Assembly: GCA_003524305.1 (NCBI GenBank)
Contig: DQHW01000033.1
Coordinates: forward strand, 9,241-73,240
Source: Anaerolineaceae bacterium
Lineage (GTDB): Bacteria > Chloroflexota > Anaerolineae > Anaerolineales > Anaerolineaceae
Length of the DNA: 64,000 bases
Direction of reading: 5' to 3'
Shown here: positions 54,078 to 63,865 of the stretch, one piece after another
Numbering within the stretch: the first letter of the stretch is position 1
Layout: each line of letters begins with the position of its first letter
The notes under the pieces: model-generated
Told to the model about the DNA's origin: nothing
Database searches by the model: none
Seen by the model: only the letters and a program-made list of their open reading frames with translations
Position numbers and translations under genes: made by a program

Positions 54078-54106
54078 TTGACAGACATAGTAATATGATG
54101 TATAAA
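54078..54106 (+). promoter_or_regulatory. Promoter of the first padR module
   Basis: TTGACA (54078-54083) and TATAAA (54101-54106) have a 17-bp spacer, close to consensus. TAGTAT repeats flank it at 54055 and 54071, possible regulator sites. GGAGG follows before the start at 54127. Confidence 0.75.
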
Positions 54107-54126
54107 TAAAGCATACAGGAGGCAGT

Positions 54127-54456
54127 ATGGTTGATAACAAAATTTCTTCAGATTTGCTCAGAGGTCATACAGACACGATGATCCTCAAGTTGCTCTTGGA
54201 TGGCGATAAATATGGATACGAAATATCCAAACTGATTAGTTCAAATTCACTTGGTGAATATGAACTCAAAGAAGCCACCATGTATTCCAGCTTGAAACGG
54301 CTTGAAAGTGACGGAGCCATTACTTCTTACTGGGGCGATGAGACCCAGGGCGGCAGGCGGAAGTACTACCAACTCAGTGAAAAGGGTAAAACGCTTTACT
54401 TAGAAAATAAAGCAAATTGGGAATACGCAAAACGCATTCTGGATCAACTTTTATAA
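54127..54456 (+). CDS. PadR-family transcriptional regulator (first)
   Basis: A 109-residue winged-helix PadR. The HTH shows LRGHTDTMILKLLLDGDKYGYEISKLIS near residue 9 and TMYSSLKRLESDGAITSYWGD near 57; a terminal helix ends ILDQLL. It is 16 bp before the HAAS-pentapeptide gene and probably controls both itself and that gene. Pairing with HAAS-type proteins is a known PadR pattern. Confidence 0.92.
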   Translation: MVDNKISSDLLRGHTDTMILKLLLDGDKYGYEISKLISSNSLGEYELKEATMYSSLKRLESDGAITSYWGDETQGGRRKYYQLSEKGKTLYLENKANWEYAKRILDQLL

Positions 54457-54472
54457 AGAAAAGGATAAAAAA

Positions 54473-55192
54473 ATGAACGAGAGAATTGAAAATTACTTAA
54501 GAGGTATTTTCTCGCAATACGAGGATATTAAAACTGTGAGAGATTTGAAAGAAGAGATTTCTGTCAATCTGCAAGATCGCTTTAATGATCTGGTCAATGA
54601 AGGTCATGATGAAGAAACTGCCTTTAAGATGACCATCGATTCGGTTGGTGATATTAGTGAAATTGTTGACAGCATCGCTGCCAAGACAAAATCACTTCAT
54701 CAAATTGTCAACAAAGATTATTCCAACCTGGATATGAGCAATTCAGATTTACGCGGTGTGGTCGCGCAAAGTAGTAAGTTCGATAATAGTTCATTAAAAG
54801 GGGCTGATTTTAGCGGATCAGATTTAACTAATGGTTCCTTCAAATCCATGGATTTAAAAAATGCCATATTTGATGGAGCTAATCTTACACGTGCCAACCT
54901 GAAATGGTCCAGCTTGAAAAATGTCAGTTTCAAAAATGCCAATGTAGAAAATACTGACTTTAATGGGTGTGATTTATCTGGCGCCACCTTCGAGGGTGTA
55001 ACACTCGTTGGAACAAATTTCAAGGGGTCTAGTTTAACCGGAACTTCCTTCAAAAACGCGATTTTCGAAAATGTTAATTTTAGAAATGCGGATGTCAAGA
55101 AAGCCATCTTTGACGGTGCCACCATGGATAAATTAACTTATGCCATGTTAAAAGGGTACAAAGCAAATCTCATAAATGTAAATACGATTTAA
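54473..55192 (+). CDS. HAAS-domain protein fused to pentapeptide repeats
   Basis: A 239-residue protein. Residues 1-75 resemble the HAAS/DUF1700 helical domain encoded next to PadR genes (ENYLRGIFSQYEDIKTV, FKMTIDSVGDISEIVD). Residues ~82-225 are pentapeptide repeats of A/S-N-L/F type (ANLTRANLKWSSL, FKNANVENTDFNGCDLSGA) that should form a right-handed quadrilateral helix. Some pentapeptide proteins mimic DNA and protect gyrase, others have unrelated roles; which applies is unknown. No membrane segment is seen. Confidence 0.85.
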   Translation: MNERIENYLRGIFSQYEDIKTVRDLKEEISVNLQDRFNDLVNEGHDEETAFKMTIDSVGDISEIVDSIAAKTKSLHQIVNKDYSNLDMSNSDLRGVVAQSSKFDNSSLKGADFSGSDLTNGSFKSMDLKNAIFDGANLTRANLKWSSLKNVSFKNANVENTDFNGCDLSGATFEGVTLVGTNFKGSSLTGTSFKNAIFENVNFRNADVKKAIFDGATMDKLTYAMLKGYKANLINVNTI

Positions 55193-55220
55193 TTTTTTTT
55201 TTGCAAAGCATTAAAAAATC

Positions 55221-55267
55221 CTTCATCTTCAGTGAAAGATGAACCTCACTGAAGATGAAGATATTTT
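55221..55267 (+). terminator. Intrinsic terminator after the HAAS-pentapeptide gene
   Basis: CTTCATCTTCAGTG (55221-55234) pairs perfectly with CACTGAAGATGAAG (55247-55260), followed by ATATTTTT. It separates the two padR modules. The rest of 55193-55517 is AT-rich and holds the next promoter. Confidence 0.88.
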
Positions 55268-55434
55268 TCCTCCCCCAAAAATAATATCTATAGTTTTTTT
55301 ACTTAATGCGACTTTTTCAAGGAGACGTTAAAAAATTGAAAATCTCATCTTGTATATTTTGTATGTTAACCATATTTTCTAAAGCTTTTACCGTAATTGA
55401 TAGCAAAGTGTTTTATTTTAGTATTATTTTGCTA

Positions 55435-55500
55435 TTGACAAACCCACTACTGCGTGCTACTATATAGCAGTAATCAGTGATACTGCATACCAGTAATACA
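55435..55500 (+). promoter_or_regulatory. Promoter and operator of the second padR operon
   Basis: TTGACA (55435-55440) and TACTAT (55458-55463) have a 17-bp spacer. TACTGC, GCAGTA, ATACTGCAT and CAGTA half-sites recur between 55448 and 55498, some as inverted repeats. These overlap and follow the -10 box, fitting a self-regulating PadR site. Confidence 0.7.
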
Positions 55501-55517
55501 AAATAGAAAGGTTGATT

Positions 55518-55844
55518 ATGGTAGATAACTTAACAGAAATGCTTAAAGGAGTGCTTGAGGGATGCGTCCTGGAAATTATCAGCCGCCAGGAAACATACGG
55601 TTACGAAATCACACGACGGTTGAACGCCCTCGGCTTCACAGATGTTGTTGATGGAACTGTCTACACTATCCTGATCCGGCTTGAAAATGGCAAGTTGGTA
55701 GATATCACCAAGAAACCCTCCGACTTGGGGCCGCCGCGAAAGTTTTTTGCGCTCAACGACGCGGGACGTGATGAATTGCAGAAGTTTTGGGAAAAATGGG
55801 AGTTCGTGTCATCAAAAATTAACGAATTAAAGGAGACAAAATGA
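55518..55844 (+). CDS. PadR-family transcriptional regulator (second)
   Basis: A 108-residue PadR. MLKGVLEGCVLEIISRQETYGYEITRRL near the N-terminus and VDGTVYTILIRLENGKLVDI near residue 45 form the winged helix. The start ATG has AAAGG upstream; a TTG at 55512 is an alternative. ATGA overlap joins it to the DUF1048 gene, so it leads an operon with an ABC exporter. Confidence 0.93.
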   Translation: MVDNLTEMLKGVLEGCVLEIISRQETYGYEITRRLNALGFTDVVDGTVYTILIRLENGKLVDITKKPSDLGPPRKFFALNDAGRDELQKFWEKWEFVSSKINELKETK

Positions 55845-56191
55845 CAAATTTTTGGGAAAAAATCACAGGCAGCGACATGAACAAGGAATGGAAATCCTTT
55901 GTATCGCGAGCAAATAAATTACCGATTGATTATCAGGCTGCATGGGAAAAAATTACATCCAATTTTTGGCTGCGCTCTGATTTTACCGGTCGCAATCTCA
56001 TGCCAATTCTTGATGGTGTGCTTGGTTTGCTTGAAGAATCAGCGGCGGAGGGGCAGGTTGTTCATGAGGTTTTAGGAGACGATATCGAAGGCTTCTGTTC
56101 AGCGTTGGCTGGTGAAGCAGGGGCGAAGTCATTTCGCGACAAATGGCGTGAACAGCTTAACAACAATATTGCTAAAAAATTAGGTAAATAG
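55841..56191 (+). CDS. DUF1048 protein (first)
   Basis: A 116-residue helical protein. FWEKITGSDMNKEWKSFVSR at the start and LPIDYQAAWEKITSNFW near residue 28 match DUF1048, a HAAS-type family next to PadR regulators. GDDIEGFCSALAGEAG near 80 is also typical. It probably transmits a signal to or from PadR. The second copy follows after 9 bp. Confidence 0.88.
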   Translation: MTNFWEKITGSDMNKEWKSFVSRANKLPIDYQAAWEKITSNFWLRSDFTGRNLMPILDGVLGLLEESAAEGQVVHEVLGDDIEGFCSALAGEAGAKSFRDKWREQLNNNIAKKLGK

Positions 56192-56200
56192 GAGGTTAAT

Positions 56201-56551
56201 GTGAAAATCCAAGACATTATCGAAGGCAAAAAAGAGTGGCGAACTCATATGGCGCGTGTCAAAGCCCTTCCGAAAGATTATCAGATTGTATATAAAGAGA
56301 TCCAAAACTATTTATTCAAGGTTGGTCCTGTTGACCTGACTGAAGGGACGAGTTTGCTTTCGGGAATTGTTGATCTCTTTGAAGGTGGGGCAGCCTTGAA
56401 GAAAGGTGTGCTTGAAGTGACAGGCAATGATGTAGCGGCTTTCTGCGATGATCTAATCAAAGATTCCAAAACTTACGCTGACATGTATCAGGAATCCATC
56501 GGCCAGGAAGTTAATAACTCCCTGAAAAAGGTTTCGGATAAAACCAAGTAA
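56201..56551 (+). CDS. DUF1048 protein (second)
   Basis: A 116-residue paralogue of the preceding protein from a GTG start (GGAGG upstream). Shared segments are EWRTHMARVKALPKDYQIVYKEIQNYLF and GNDVAAFCDDLIKDSKTY. Tandem DUF1048 copies with PadR and an ABC exporter are a known arrangement in Firmicutes, less so here. Confidence 0.88.
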   Translation: MKIQDIIEGKKEWRTHMARVKALPKDYQIVYKEIQNYLFKVGPVDLTEGTSLLSGIVDLFEGGAALKKGVLEVTGNDVAAFCDDLIKDSKTYADMYQESIGQEVNNSLKKVSDKTK

Positions 56552-56565
56552 TAGGAGATTTCAAA

Positions 56566-57324
56566 ATGGATAAAGCAATTCAGTTAAGAGGACTTCAAAA
56601 GTCCTATAAGAAGTTAAATGTTCTAAATGGCGTTGATTTTGAAGTGGAAAAAGGTAAAATATTCGCCCTGCTTGGTTCCAACGGGGCAGGCAAGACTACA
56701 ATTGTCAAAATTCTCACCACGCTGCTCAAACAAGATAGCGGTACTGCTTATGTCAACGGTTTCGACGTTGCGGTAAAGCCCGACCAAGTTAGACAGTCAA
56801 TCAGTCTGACAGGTCAATTTGCCGCGGTGGATGAAATTTTAACCGGGCGGGAAAATTTGATCATGATCGCCAGGCTGCGTCACCTCGAAAATCCGCGCCA
56901 GGTGTCTGAAGAATTACTGAACCGCTTCAGCTTGACCGATGCCGCTGATCGCAGAGTCGCCACCTATTCGGGAGGCATGCGCCGTAGACTGGATATCGCC
57001 ATGAGTCTGGTTGGGAAACCGCAGCTCATATTCCTTGATGAGCCGACTACCGGGCTTGACCCCGAAGGGCGTATCGAGGTTTGGAAAACCATCAAAGCGC
57101 TCGCCGATAATGGCACAACGGTTCTCCTGACAACGCAGTATTTGGATGAAGCCGAGCAGCTTGCCGATCAAATTGCCATTCTGCACGAGGGCAGGATAAT
57201 TGCCAACGGCACGCTTGCTGAATTGAAAAAAATGTTCCCACCCGCGAAGGTGGAATATATTGAAAAACAACCGACACTTGAGGATATTTTCCTTGCAATC
57301 GTCGGCAAGAAAGAGGAAAAATAA
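56566..57324 (+). CDS. ABC exporter ATP-binding protein (DrrA-like)
   Basis: A 252-residue ATPase. Walker A LLGSNGAGKTTIVK near residue 35, Q-loop SLTGQFAAVDE near 83, signature YSGGMRRRLDIAMSL near 137 and Walker B LIFLDEPTTGLDPEGR near 157 are intact. The closest style is the daunorubicin-resistance/ABC-2 group that exports drugs or lipids. The stop is directly followed by the permease ATG. Confidence 0.93.
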   Translation: MDKAIQLRGLQKSYKKLNVLNGVDFEVEKGKIFALLGSNGAGKTTIVKILTTLLKQDSGTAYVNGFDVAVKPDQVRQSISLTGQFAAVDEILTGRENLIMIARLRHLENPRQVSEELLNRFSLTDAADRRVATYSGGMRRRLDIAMSLVGKPQLIFLDEPTTGLDPEGRIEVWKTIKALADNGTTVLLTTQYLDEAEQLADQIAILHEGRIIANGTLAELKKMFPPAKVEYIEKQPTLEDIFLAIVGKKEEK

Positions 57325-58092
57325 ATGGAAACTGTAAAAAATCACATTTTTAGCGATATGAGTATCATGCTTGGCCGATCAATGCGCCATATTTTTCGCA
57401 GCCTGGATACCATCCTCACGGTGACCATTACTCCAATTGCGATGATGCTGCTCTTTGTCTATGTGTTCGGCGGCGCGATTCAAACCGGCACGGAAAACTA
57501 TGTAAATTACCTGCTTCCCGGCATTTTGCTGATTGCGATTGCAAGCGGCATATCTTACACGGCTTACCGCCTGTTTTTGGATATGCAAAGTGGGATCTTT
57601 GAACGGTTTCATTCGATGCCCATTGCACCTTCTGCTGCGCTGTGGGGGCATGTGTTAACCTCGCTGGTTTCCAACGCGATTTCGGTCTTGGTGATCATTA
57701 TTGTGGCGCTCATCATGGGCTTCCGCTCACAGGCAGGTATTTTCGCCTGGCTTTCTGTAGCGGGTATACTCGCTTTGTTTACCCTGGCCTTAACCTGGGT
57801 GGCAGCCATCGCCGGGCTTTCGGCAAAATCGATTGACGGCGCGACAGGTTTTTCGTATCCGATTATCTTTTTGCCCTTTATCAGCTCGGCGTTTGTGCCA
57901 ACAGAATCGATGCCCAAAGTGGTTCGCGCGTTTGCAGAAAACCAGCCAGTGACTTCAATAGTGGATGCCATCCGAGCGCTGCTGTCTGGTCAACCCGTGG
58001 GCAACGAACTTTGGATCGCACTTGCCTGGTGCATCGGGATCATGATTGTGGCTTATTTCTTTGCCATGCTGGTGTATAAAAAGCGGGCTTAA
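57325..58092 (+). CDS. ABC-2-type permease (DrrB-like)
   Basis: A 255-residue permease with six spans. MLLFVYVFGGAIQTG near residue 40, YLLPGILLIAIASGISYTAYRLFLDMQSGIFERFHSMPIAPSA near 60, and NQPVTSIVDAIRALLSGQP near 212 match the ABC-2/DrrB pattern. It completes the PadR-controlled exporter. Its substrate is unknown; PadR regulators often respond to the exported compound. Confidence 0.92.
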   Translation: METVKNHIFSDMSIMLGRSMRHIFRSLDTILTVTITPIAMMLLFVYVFGGAIQTGTENYVNYLLPGILLIAIASGISYTAYRLFLDMQSGIFERFHSMPIAPSAALWGHVLTSLVSNAISVLVIIIVALIMGFRSQAGIFAWLSVAGILALFTLALTWVAAIAGLSAKSIDGATGFSYPIIFLPFISSAFVPTESMPKVVRAFAENQPVTSIVDAIRALLSGQPVGNELWIALAWCIGIMIVAYFFAMLVYKKRA

Positions 58093-58172
58093 GAAGAAGA
58101 CACTTCCTTATCATAAATAGTCCCCGGAAAAAACGTATAAAGCTAACAATCGGGAATTGTTTCAAAATCTAA

Positions 58173-58200
58173 GATGCCTCCAATCTATTTTGGGGGCATC
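58173..58200 (+). terminator. Hairpin after the ABC exporter operon
   Basis: GATGCC(T)CCAA pairs with TTGGGGGCATC around a short loop at 58173-58200, followed by AGTTTATT. It lies about 80 bp past the permease stop. Confidence 0.65.
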
Positions 58201-58247
58201 AGTTTATTGGTATATTTTTACGAAACGATGATAATAAATATTACCCC

Positions 58248-58278
58248 TTGACTTGGAGCTAACTCCAGGTGTTATAGT
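58248..58278 (+). promoter_or_regulatory. MerR-type promoter with 19-bp spacer
   Basis: TTGACT (58248-58253) and TATAGT (58273-58278) are separated by 19 bp, the overlong spacer of MerR-activated promoters. The spacer holds ACTTGGAG-CTAA-CTCCAGGT (58251-58270), a near-perfect palindrome with one mismatch, the common MerR operator pattern. Confidence 0.9.
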
Positions 58279-58297
58279 AGGGATGGAGGAAAAAATC

Positions 58298-59667
<1,370 letters not shown>

Positions 59668-59673
59668 GGATTG

Positions 59674-60651
59674 ATGAATAAAAATAACAAAAATTTATTA
59701 GGTGTTGGTGCACTGGTATTGGGAATATTAATCTTCTCGCTGCAAGATATTACAGTCAAGAGGATGGGCGGCAGCTATCCCATATTGGAAATTGTGATCC
59801 TGCGAACGCTGATTGCAATTCCCATCACTTTAATCTTTTACCGAATGGAAGGGCAGAGGGGGTTGCCCAAAACCAAACAGCTTAAACTCGAAATTTTGCG
59901 GGGGGGGTTTCTTTTTCTATCCTATACAACTTACTTCATGGGGCTGGCGTCACTGCCATTGGCCGAAATTTCGGCGATCAAGTTTTCAACACCCTTGATG
60001 ATCACGCTTTTATCGGTGATGCTGTTGGGTGAGAAGGTTGCATTTAAAAAATGGATTGCGCTAATCGTAGGGTTTATTGGCGTTCTCATCATCATCCGCC
60101 CGGATTCGGCACATTTCAACCTTGGATCCATTTTTGTTCTGATGAATGTTTTGTTTTATGTATTGTCGATATTGGTCACCCGGCACCTGCAAACCACAGA
60201 AAGCAGCGCAACCATGGGGTACTTCAGCACCTTTGCCTACCTCGGTTTCTCAGCCATATTGGCACCCATCGTGATTGCAATTGGTCCCATGCCCAACGCC
60301 GACCCGAGCATTGCTTTTCTCTTTCATGCCTGGAGCATGCCTACCTGGCTGGATTTGATCGTAATCTTCGGCTTGGCCTTGATCTGGGCTGGCGGTATGT
60401 TCTTTATCGCCAAAGCTTACAGCCTGGCATCCGCTTCGGTGGTGGCGCCATTTGAATACATGTCGCTGCCGATTAATACCACCTGGGGCTTACTGCTTTG
60501 GGGGCAGTTCCCGTCGTGGATAACGCTGATCGGCGCAACCTTGACCATGGGCAGCAGTTTATACTCGCTGTTTTCGGGTCAAAGAAAACGGAAAAAAGAA
60601 AAAGTCAGTCTGGAAGAAGAAATCGCTAATTTTGAACACGAGTTGGATTAG
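59674..60651 (+). CDS. EamA-family (DMT) transporter
   Basis: A 325-residue membrane protein with ten spans in two EamA repeats. Repeat 1 includes YPILEIVILRTLIAIPITL and LPLAEISAIKFSTPLMITLLSVMLLGEKV near residue 90; repeat 2 includes ASASVVAPFEYMSLPINTTWGLLLWGQ near 250. A lysine-rich tail is cytoplasmic. An in-frame TTG is at 59671, directly before the ATG at 59674. It probably exports metabolites related to the MerR inducer, but substrate is unknown. Confidence 0.9.
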   Translation: MNKNNKNLLGVGALVLGILIFSLQDITVKRMGGSYPILEIVILRTLIAIPITLIFYRMEGQRGLPKTKQLKLEILRGGFLFLSYTTYFMGLASLPLAEISAIKFSTPLMITLLSVMLLGEKVAFKKWIALIVGFIGVLIIIRPDSAHFNLGSIFVLMNVLFYVLSILVTRHLQTTESSATMGYFSTFAYLGFSAILAPIVIAIGPMPNADPSIAFLFHAWSMPTWLDLIVIFGLALIWAGGMFFIAKAYSLASASVVAPFEYMSLPINTTWGLLLWGQFPSWITLIGATLTMGSSLYSLFSGQRKRKKEKVSLEEEIANFEHELD

Positions 60652-60671
60652 TTTCTCAGGCGAGGTTTTAC

Positions 60672-61073
60672 ATGACAAATTGGACAATTGATGAATTGAA
60701 CAAAATTGGCAATGCTGAAGAACTTAAAATCGCATCTCGGCGTACCGATGGTGTGCTGCGAAAACAGGTTATCATATGGGTGGTGCGCTTGGAAGATGAC
60801 CTTTATGTGCGGTCAGTCAATGGGCGTACATCATGGTGGTTTACCGGCGTTCAATCCTGCCATCAAGGCAGAATCCAGGCTGGCGGGGTGGTGAAGGATG
60901 TCAATTTTGTGGAAGTCAATGAGCTAATTGACGCGATTGATGCTGTTTATCGCAAAAAATACAGCCGTTACGCGGTGAGCATCATCAATCGTATCACGAG
61001 TGTGGATGCCAGAAATGCCACGATCAAACTCGTGGCCGATTTGACGAATTCAATCGCAAAAAAAGCAATTTGA
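60672..61073 (+). CDS. DUF2255 family protein
   Basis: A 133-residue protein with the DUF2255 pattern: ELNKIGNAEELKIASRRTDG near residue 8, VIIWVVRLEDDLYVRSVNGRTSWWF near 34, and DAVYRKKYSRYA near 95. Function of the family is unknown; some members lie next to oxidoreductases. It is co-transcribed between the EamA and second AKR genes. Confidence 0.87.
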   Translation: MTNWTIDELNKIGNAEELKIASRRTDGVLRKQVIIWVVRLEDDLYVRSVNGRTSWWFTGVQSCHQGRIQAGGVVKDVNFVEVNELIDAIDAVYRKKYSRYAVSIINRITSVDARNATIKLVADLTNSIAKKAI

Positions 61074-61089
61074 TATAAAGGAGCTGAAA

Positions 61090-62070
61090 ATGGAATATAT
61101 TCGATTAGGATCAACCGGCGTGATGGTTTCGCGCATCTGCCTGGGCTGTATGACCTTTGGAAAGAAAACGGATAGTTGGCAGTATGTGTTGGAAGAGGCA
61201 GAAAGCAGATTATTCATCAAGCAGGCGCTTGATTTGGGCATCAATTTCTTTGATACCGCCAATGTCTATTCAAAAGGGGTCAGCGAAGAAATATTGGGAC
61301 GTGCACTAAAAGATTTTGCAAGACGTGATGAGGTGGTTATTGCCACCAAAGTTTACGGCAAAATGTCTGATGCCCCAAATGGCGGTGGATTGTCACGCAA
61401 AGCGATCTTAAGCGAAATTGACAACAGTTTGAGACGGCTCGGCACGGATTATGTCGACCTTTACCAGATCCACCGCTGGGACTATGAAACACCCATCGAA
61501 GAGACGATGGAAGCCCTGCATGATGTTGTAAAAGCCGGCAAGGTGAGATACATTGGTGCGTCTGCCATGCATGCCTGGCAGTTTGCCAAAGCCGTTTTCA
61601 CGGCAGACCTGCACGGTTGGACGCGCTTTGTATCCATGCAGCCGCATTACAACCTGATCTATCGTGAAGATGAAAGAGAAATGCTTAACCTGTGCGCAGA
61701 CCAGAAGATCGGGGTAATTCCTTTTTCGCCTTTGGCGCGGGGAGTGTTAAGCCGCAAACCGGAGGCTGGACAAGCCGAAACACTGCGTGCAAAAACAGAT
61801 GCGCTGACCAAAGAGCGCTATGACCGGGATGATAATAAAACCATCGTTGAACGTGTAAGTGCTATCGCTGACTTAAAAGGAGTATCCATGTCGCAGATCG
61901 CCTTAGCCTGGATGCTCTCCAAACCCATCGTAACAGCCCCGATCATCGGCGCTACCAAGACGCTGCATCTGGAGGATGCCGTTGCTGCACTTTCAGTGCA
62001 CTTAACGACTGAAGAAATCCAGCAGTTAGAAGAACCTTATCTGCCGCACCCTGTCATCAGTTACCAATAA
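61090..62070 (+). CDS. Aldo/keto reductase (second)
   Basis: A 326-residue AKR. FFDTANVYSKGVSEEILGRAL near residue 52, VVIATKVYGKM near 79, and YVDLYQIHRWDYETPIEE near 122 give the Asp, Tyr, Lys and His. IPFSPLARGVLSRKPEAG near 212 and APIIGATKTLHLEDAV near 282 are typical of the AKR/YajO-like group. It is not a recent copy of the first AKR, as surface loops differ. It ends the MerR operon at a strong terminator. Confidence 0.93.
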   Translation: MEYIRLGSTGVMVSRICLGCMTFGKKTDSWQYVLEEAESRLFIKQALDLGINFFDTANVYSKGVSEEILGRALKDFARRDEVVIATKVYGKMSDAPNGGGLSRKAILSEIDNSLRRLGTDYVDLYQIHRWDYETPIEETMEALHDVVKAGKVRYIGASAMHAWQFAKAVFTADLHGWTRFVSMQPHYNLIYREDEREMLNLCADQKIGVIPFSPLARGVLSRKPEAGQAETLRAKTDALTKERYDRDDNKTIVERVSAIADLKGVSMSQIALAWMLSKPIVTAPIIGATKTLHLEDAVAALSVHLTTEEIQQLEEPYLPHPVISYQ

Positions 62071-62130
62071 TCAGGTTGAGGGCGCTGTTTTTCTGGTTAA
62101 TCGTGATGAAAGCATAACCCAAATATAACA

Positions 62131-62170
62131 AAGAGAAAACATCCCGATAAGGTAGGTTTTCTCTTTTTTT
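62131..62170 (+). terminator. Intrinsic terminator of the MerR operon
   Basis: AAGAGAAAAC (62131-62140) pairs with GTTTTCTCTT ending at 62165, followed by more T to 62170. Confidence 0.9.
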
Positions 62171-62207
62171 TGAAGTGCTCACCCTGCTTATTAAAAATTC
62201 TTATTGA

Positions 62208-63770
62208 TTATTCTTGAGTTATTGGATGACGCAGATCAAATAGATAATAACCATCCCCTTGTTGGTAGGGATAATTAGCAAACAAGTATTCATGAAGATC
62301 AGGTTGAGCTTCAAATTCACCTGTCAACGTCACAAGGAAGAAATCTTTGTCTGAGGCTAATTCTTTGAATAATTGCAGAAATGCGGGATCTGTTGCACCC
62401 ACTAAAGCTTTAATGGTTCGATCTCCTGCAGTAGGCCAAAGATTCGGGCTCACAAATCCCCAGTAACTTATTCGATAACCATTGTCATGGGTTAAAGCAA
62501 TAACGGAGGAATTTCCTCCAATCATGGCGCCGAGATCAGACCAGTATTTGGCTTCGTGGCGGTATTCTTTGGTGATCAAAGTTCCGCGGGTGACTTGAAC
62601 GCAAATGCCTATCGAAACCAATAAGATCAACACAATAAATACTCGTGAAACCCATTGGGTGTTAACGGTTTCAAGTTTTTCATAGATGACCGCAAAAAAG
62701 AAACCGATGCCCAGGGCGATGGTTGGAATTAACGGTAGTTGATAATAATTATGCGTGTAGATATGATATGCAAATGTGAAACCATAAAGAATGTATCCCA
62801 ACCAAAGGCAGACAAAGAAGACCTGGTCTTTTTTCACCTTTATCAAAAAAATTGCCAGAATTGAAAGAATCAACGGAAAATAACCCGTGACTGACTTGGC
62901 TGTTTGCAGCCAATCGGAATACCAATTCGGGTCTGTAAATAATTCCGGAAAAAACCTGGCTCCAAAAATGGAACCGGCGTTTCCGCCTACTGAGGCACTG
63001 AGGATGTTAAAAACAATTGCCGGAAGTAAGGCCAACCCAGCCATGATATAGATTTGCGGATCCTTGATCCAGTTTCTAAATCCTTTTAATAGAACCAATC
63101 CGACAAAAGTAAAACCGACAAAAAATGCTGAAGGCGCTTTTACGAAAAGGGCAATACCGGTAAATAGCCCAGCCAGTATTGCATTTTTCAGTGTGGAATT
63201 ATCAGACCAGCGTTTTTGAAAATATAATGCCCAAAGGATACTCATAACCATCAAAGGATCAGGTTGAAAGCTTCGGCTGGCATAGATCCCAAATGGAATG
63301 AAAAGATAAGCGGCTAATGTTGCAAATGCGCCGTTGATGTTCATGAGTTTTCGAGCCAACAGAAAGAGGGGTATTCCGCCAAGGACCCAGAAAAGCATGG
63401 AATAAATCCGCGGCACCAGTATGTTTTCTTGACCAATCAAGCGATAGGTAATCGCTGAGAGGTATTCCATGATGGGGGGTTCAATCCTGGTTTCAGCGTT
63501 GCCGGCATTGATGCCGAATCCGCGTTTATCTTGCGGCATCGAAAGGGTATCAGGTGACTCCATTTGATAATAAATGCCCCTGGTCATGATAAGCGAATGC
63601 AGTTGCCGGGTACTAGCAAAATCTAGCGGCAGATCAGTAAAATCTATAAATCGAACGGCAAACCCCAATAATAGAAAGATGACAAGCAGAAGGGTGATAA
63701 CCCCCCTGGTTGGTTTAAGGAAAAGCACAGTCTTTGAAGTATCTGTTTCTGACAAAGCAGCACCTGACAT
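62208..63770 (-). CDS. GT39-type (ArnT/PMT-like) membrane glycosyltransferase
   Basis: A 520-residue polytopic protein with about eleven spans from the ATG at 63770 (GAGGA upstream). An extended start is open to 63839 without a better site. RFIDFTDLPLDFASTRQLHS near residue 40 holds the conserved Asp of GT39/GT83, and PPIMEYLSAITYRLIG near 95 and PFGIYASRSFQPDPLMV near 160 match the family. These enzymes move sugars from polyprenyl-phosphate to lipids or proteins outside the membrane. Acceptor is unknown. Confidence 0.83.
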   Translation of the reverse strand: MSGAALSETDTSKTVLFLKPTRGVITLLLVIFLLLGFAVRFIDFTDLPLDFASTRQLHSLIMTRGIYYQMESPDTLSMPQDKRGFGINAGNAETRIEPPIMEYLSAITYRLIGQENILVPRIYSMLFWVLGGIPLFLLARKLMNINGAFATLAAYLFIPFGIYASRSFQPDPLMVMSILWALYFQKRWSDNSTLKNAILAGLFTGIALFVKAPSAFFVGFTFVGLVLLKGFRNWIKDPQIYIMAGLALLPAIVFNILSASVGGNAGSIFGARFFPELFTDPNWYSDWLQTAKSVTGYFPLILSILAIFLIKVKKDQVFFVCLWLGYILYGFTFAYHIYTHNYYQLPLIPTIALGIGFFFAVIYEKLETVNTQWVSRVFIVLILLVSIGICVQVTRGTLITKEYRHEAKYWSDLGAMIGGNSSVIALTHDNGYRISYWGFVSPNLWPTAGDRTIKALVGATDPAFLQLFKELASDKDFFLVTLTGEFEAQPDLHEYLFANYPYQQGDGYYLFDLRHPITQE

Positions 63771-63865
63771 GTTTGCGTCCTCAACTCGGTATGGATGAAC
63801 AGGTTTATTATAACGGGCAAAGTTGGAAAAAGGATTCAATCGTATTGAACCCGGCGGCCACTCAA

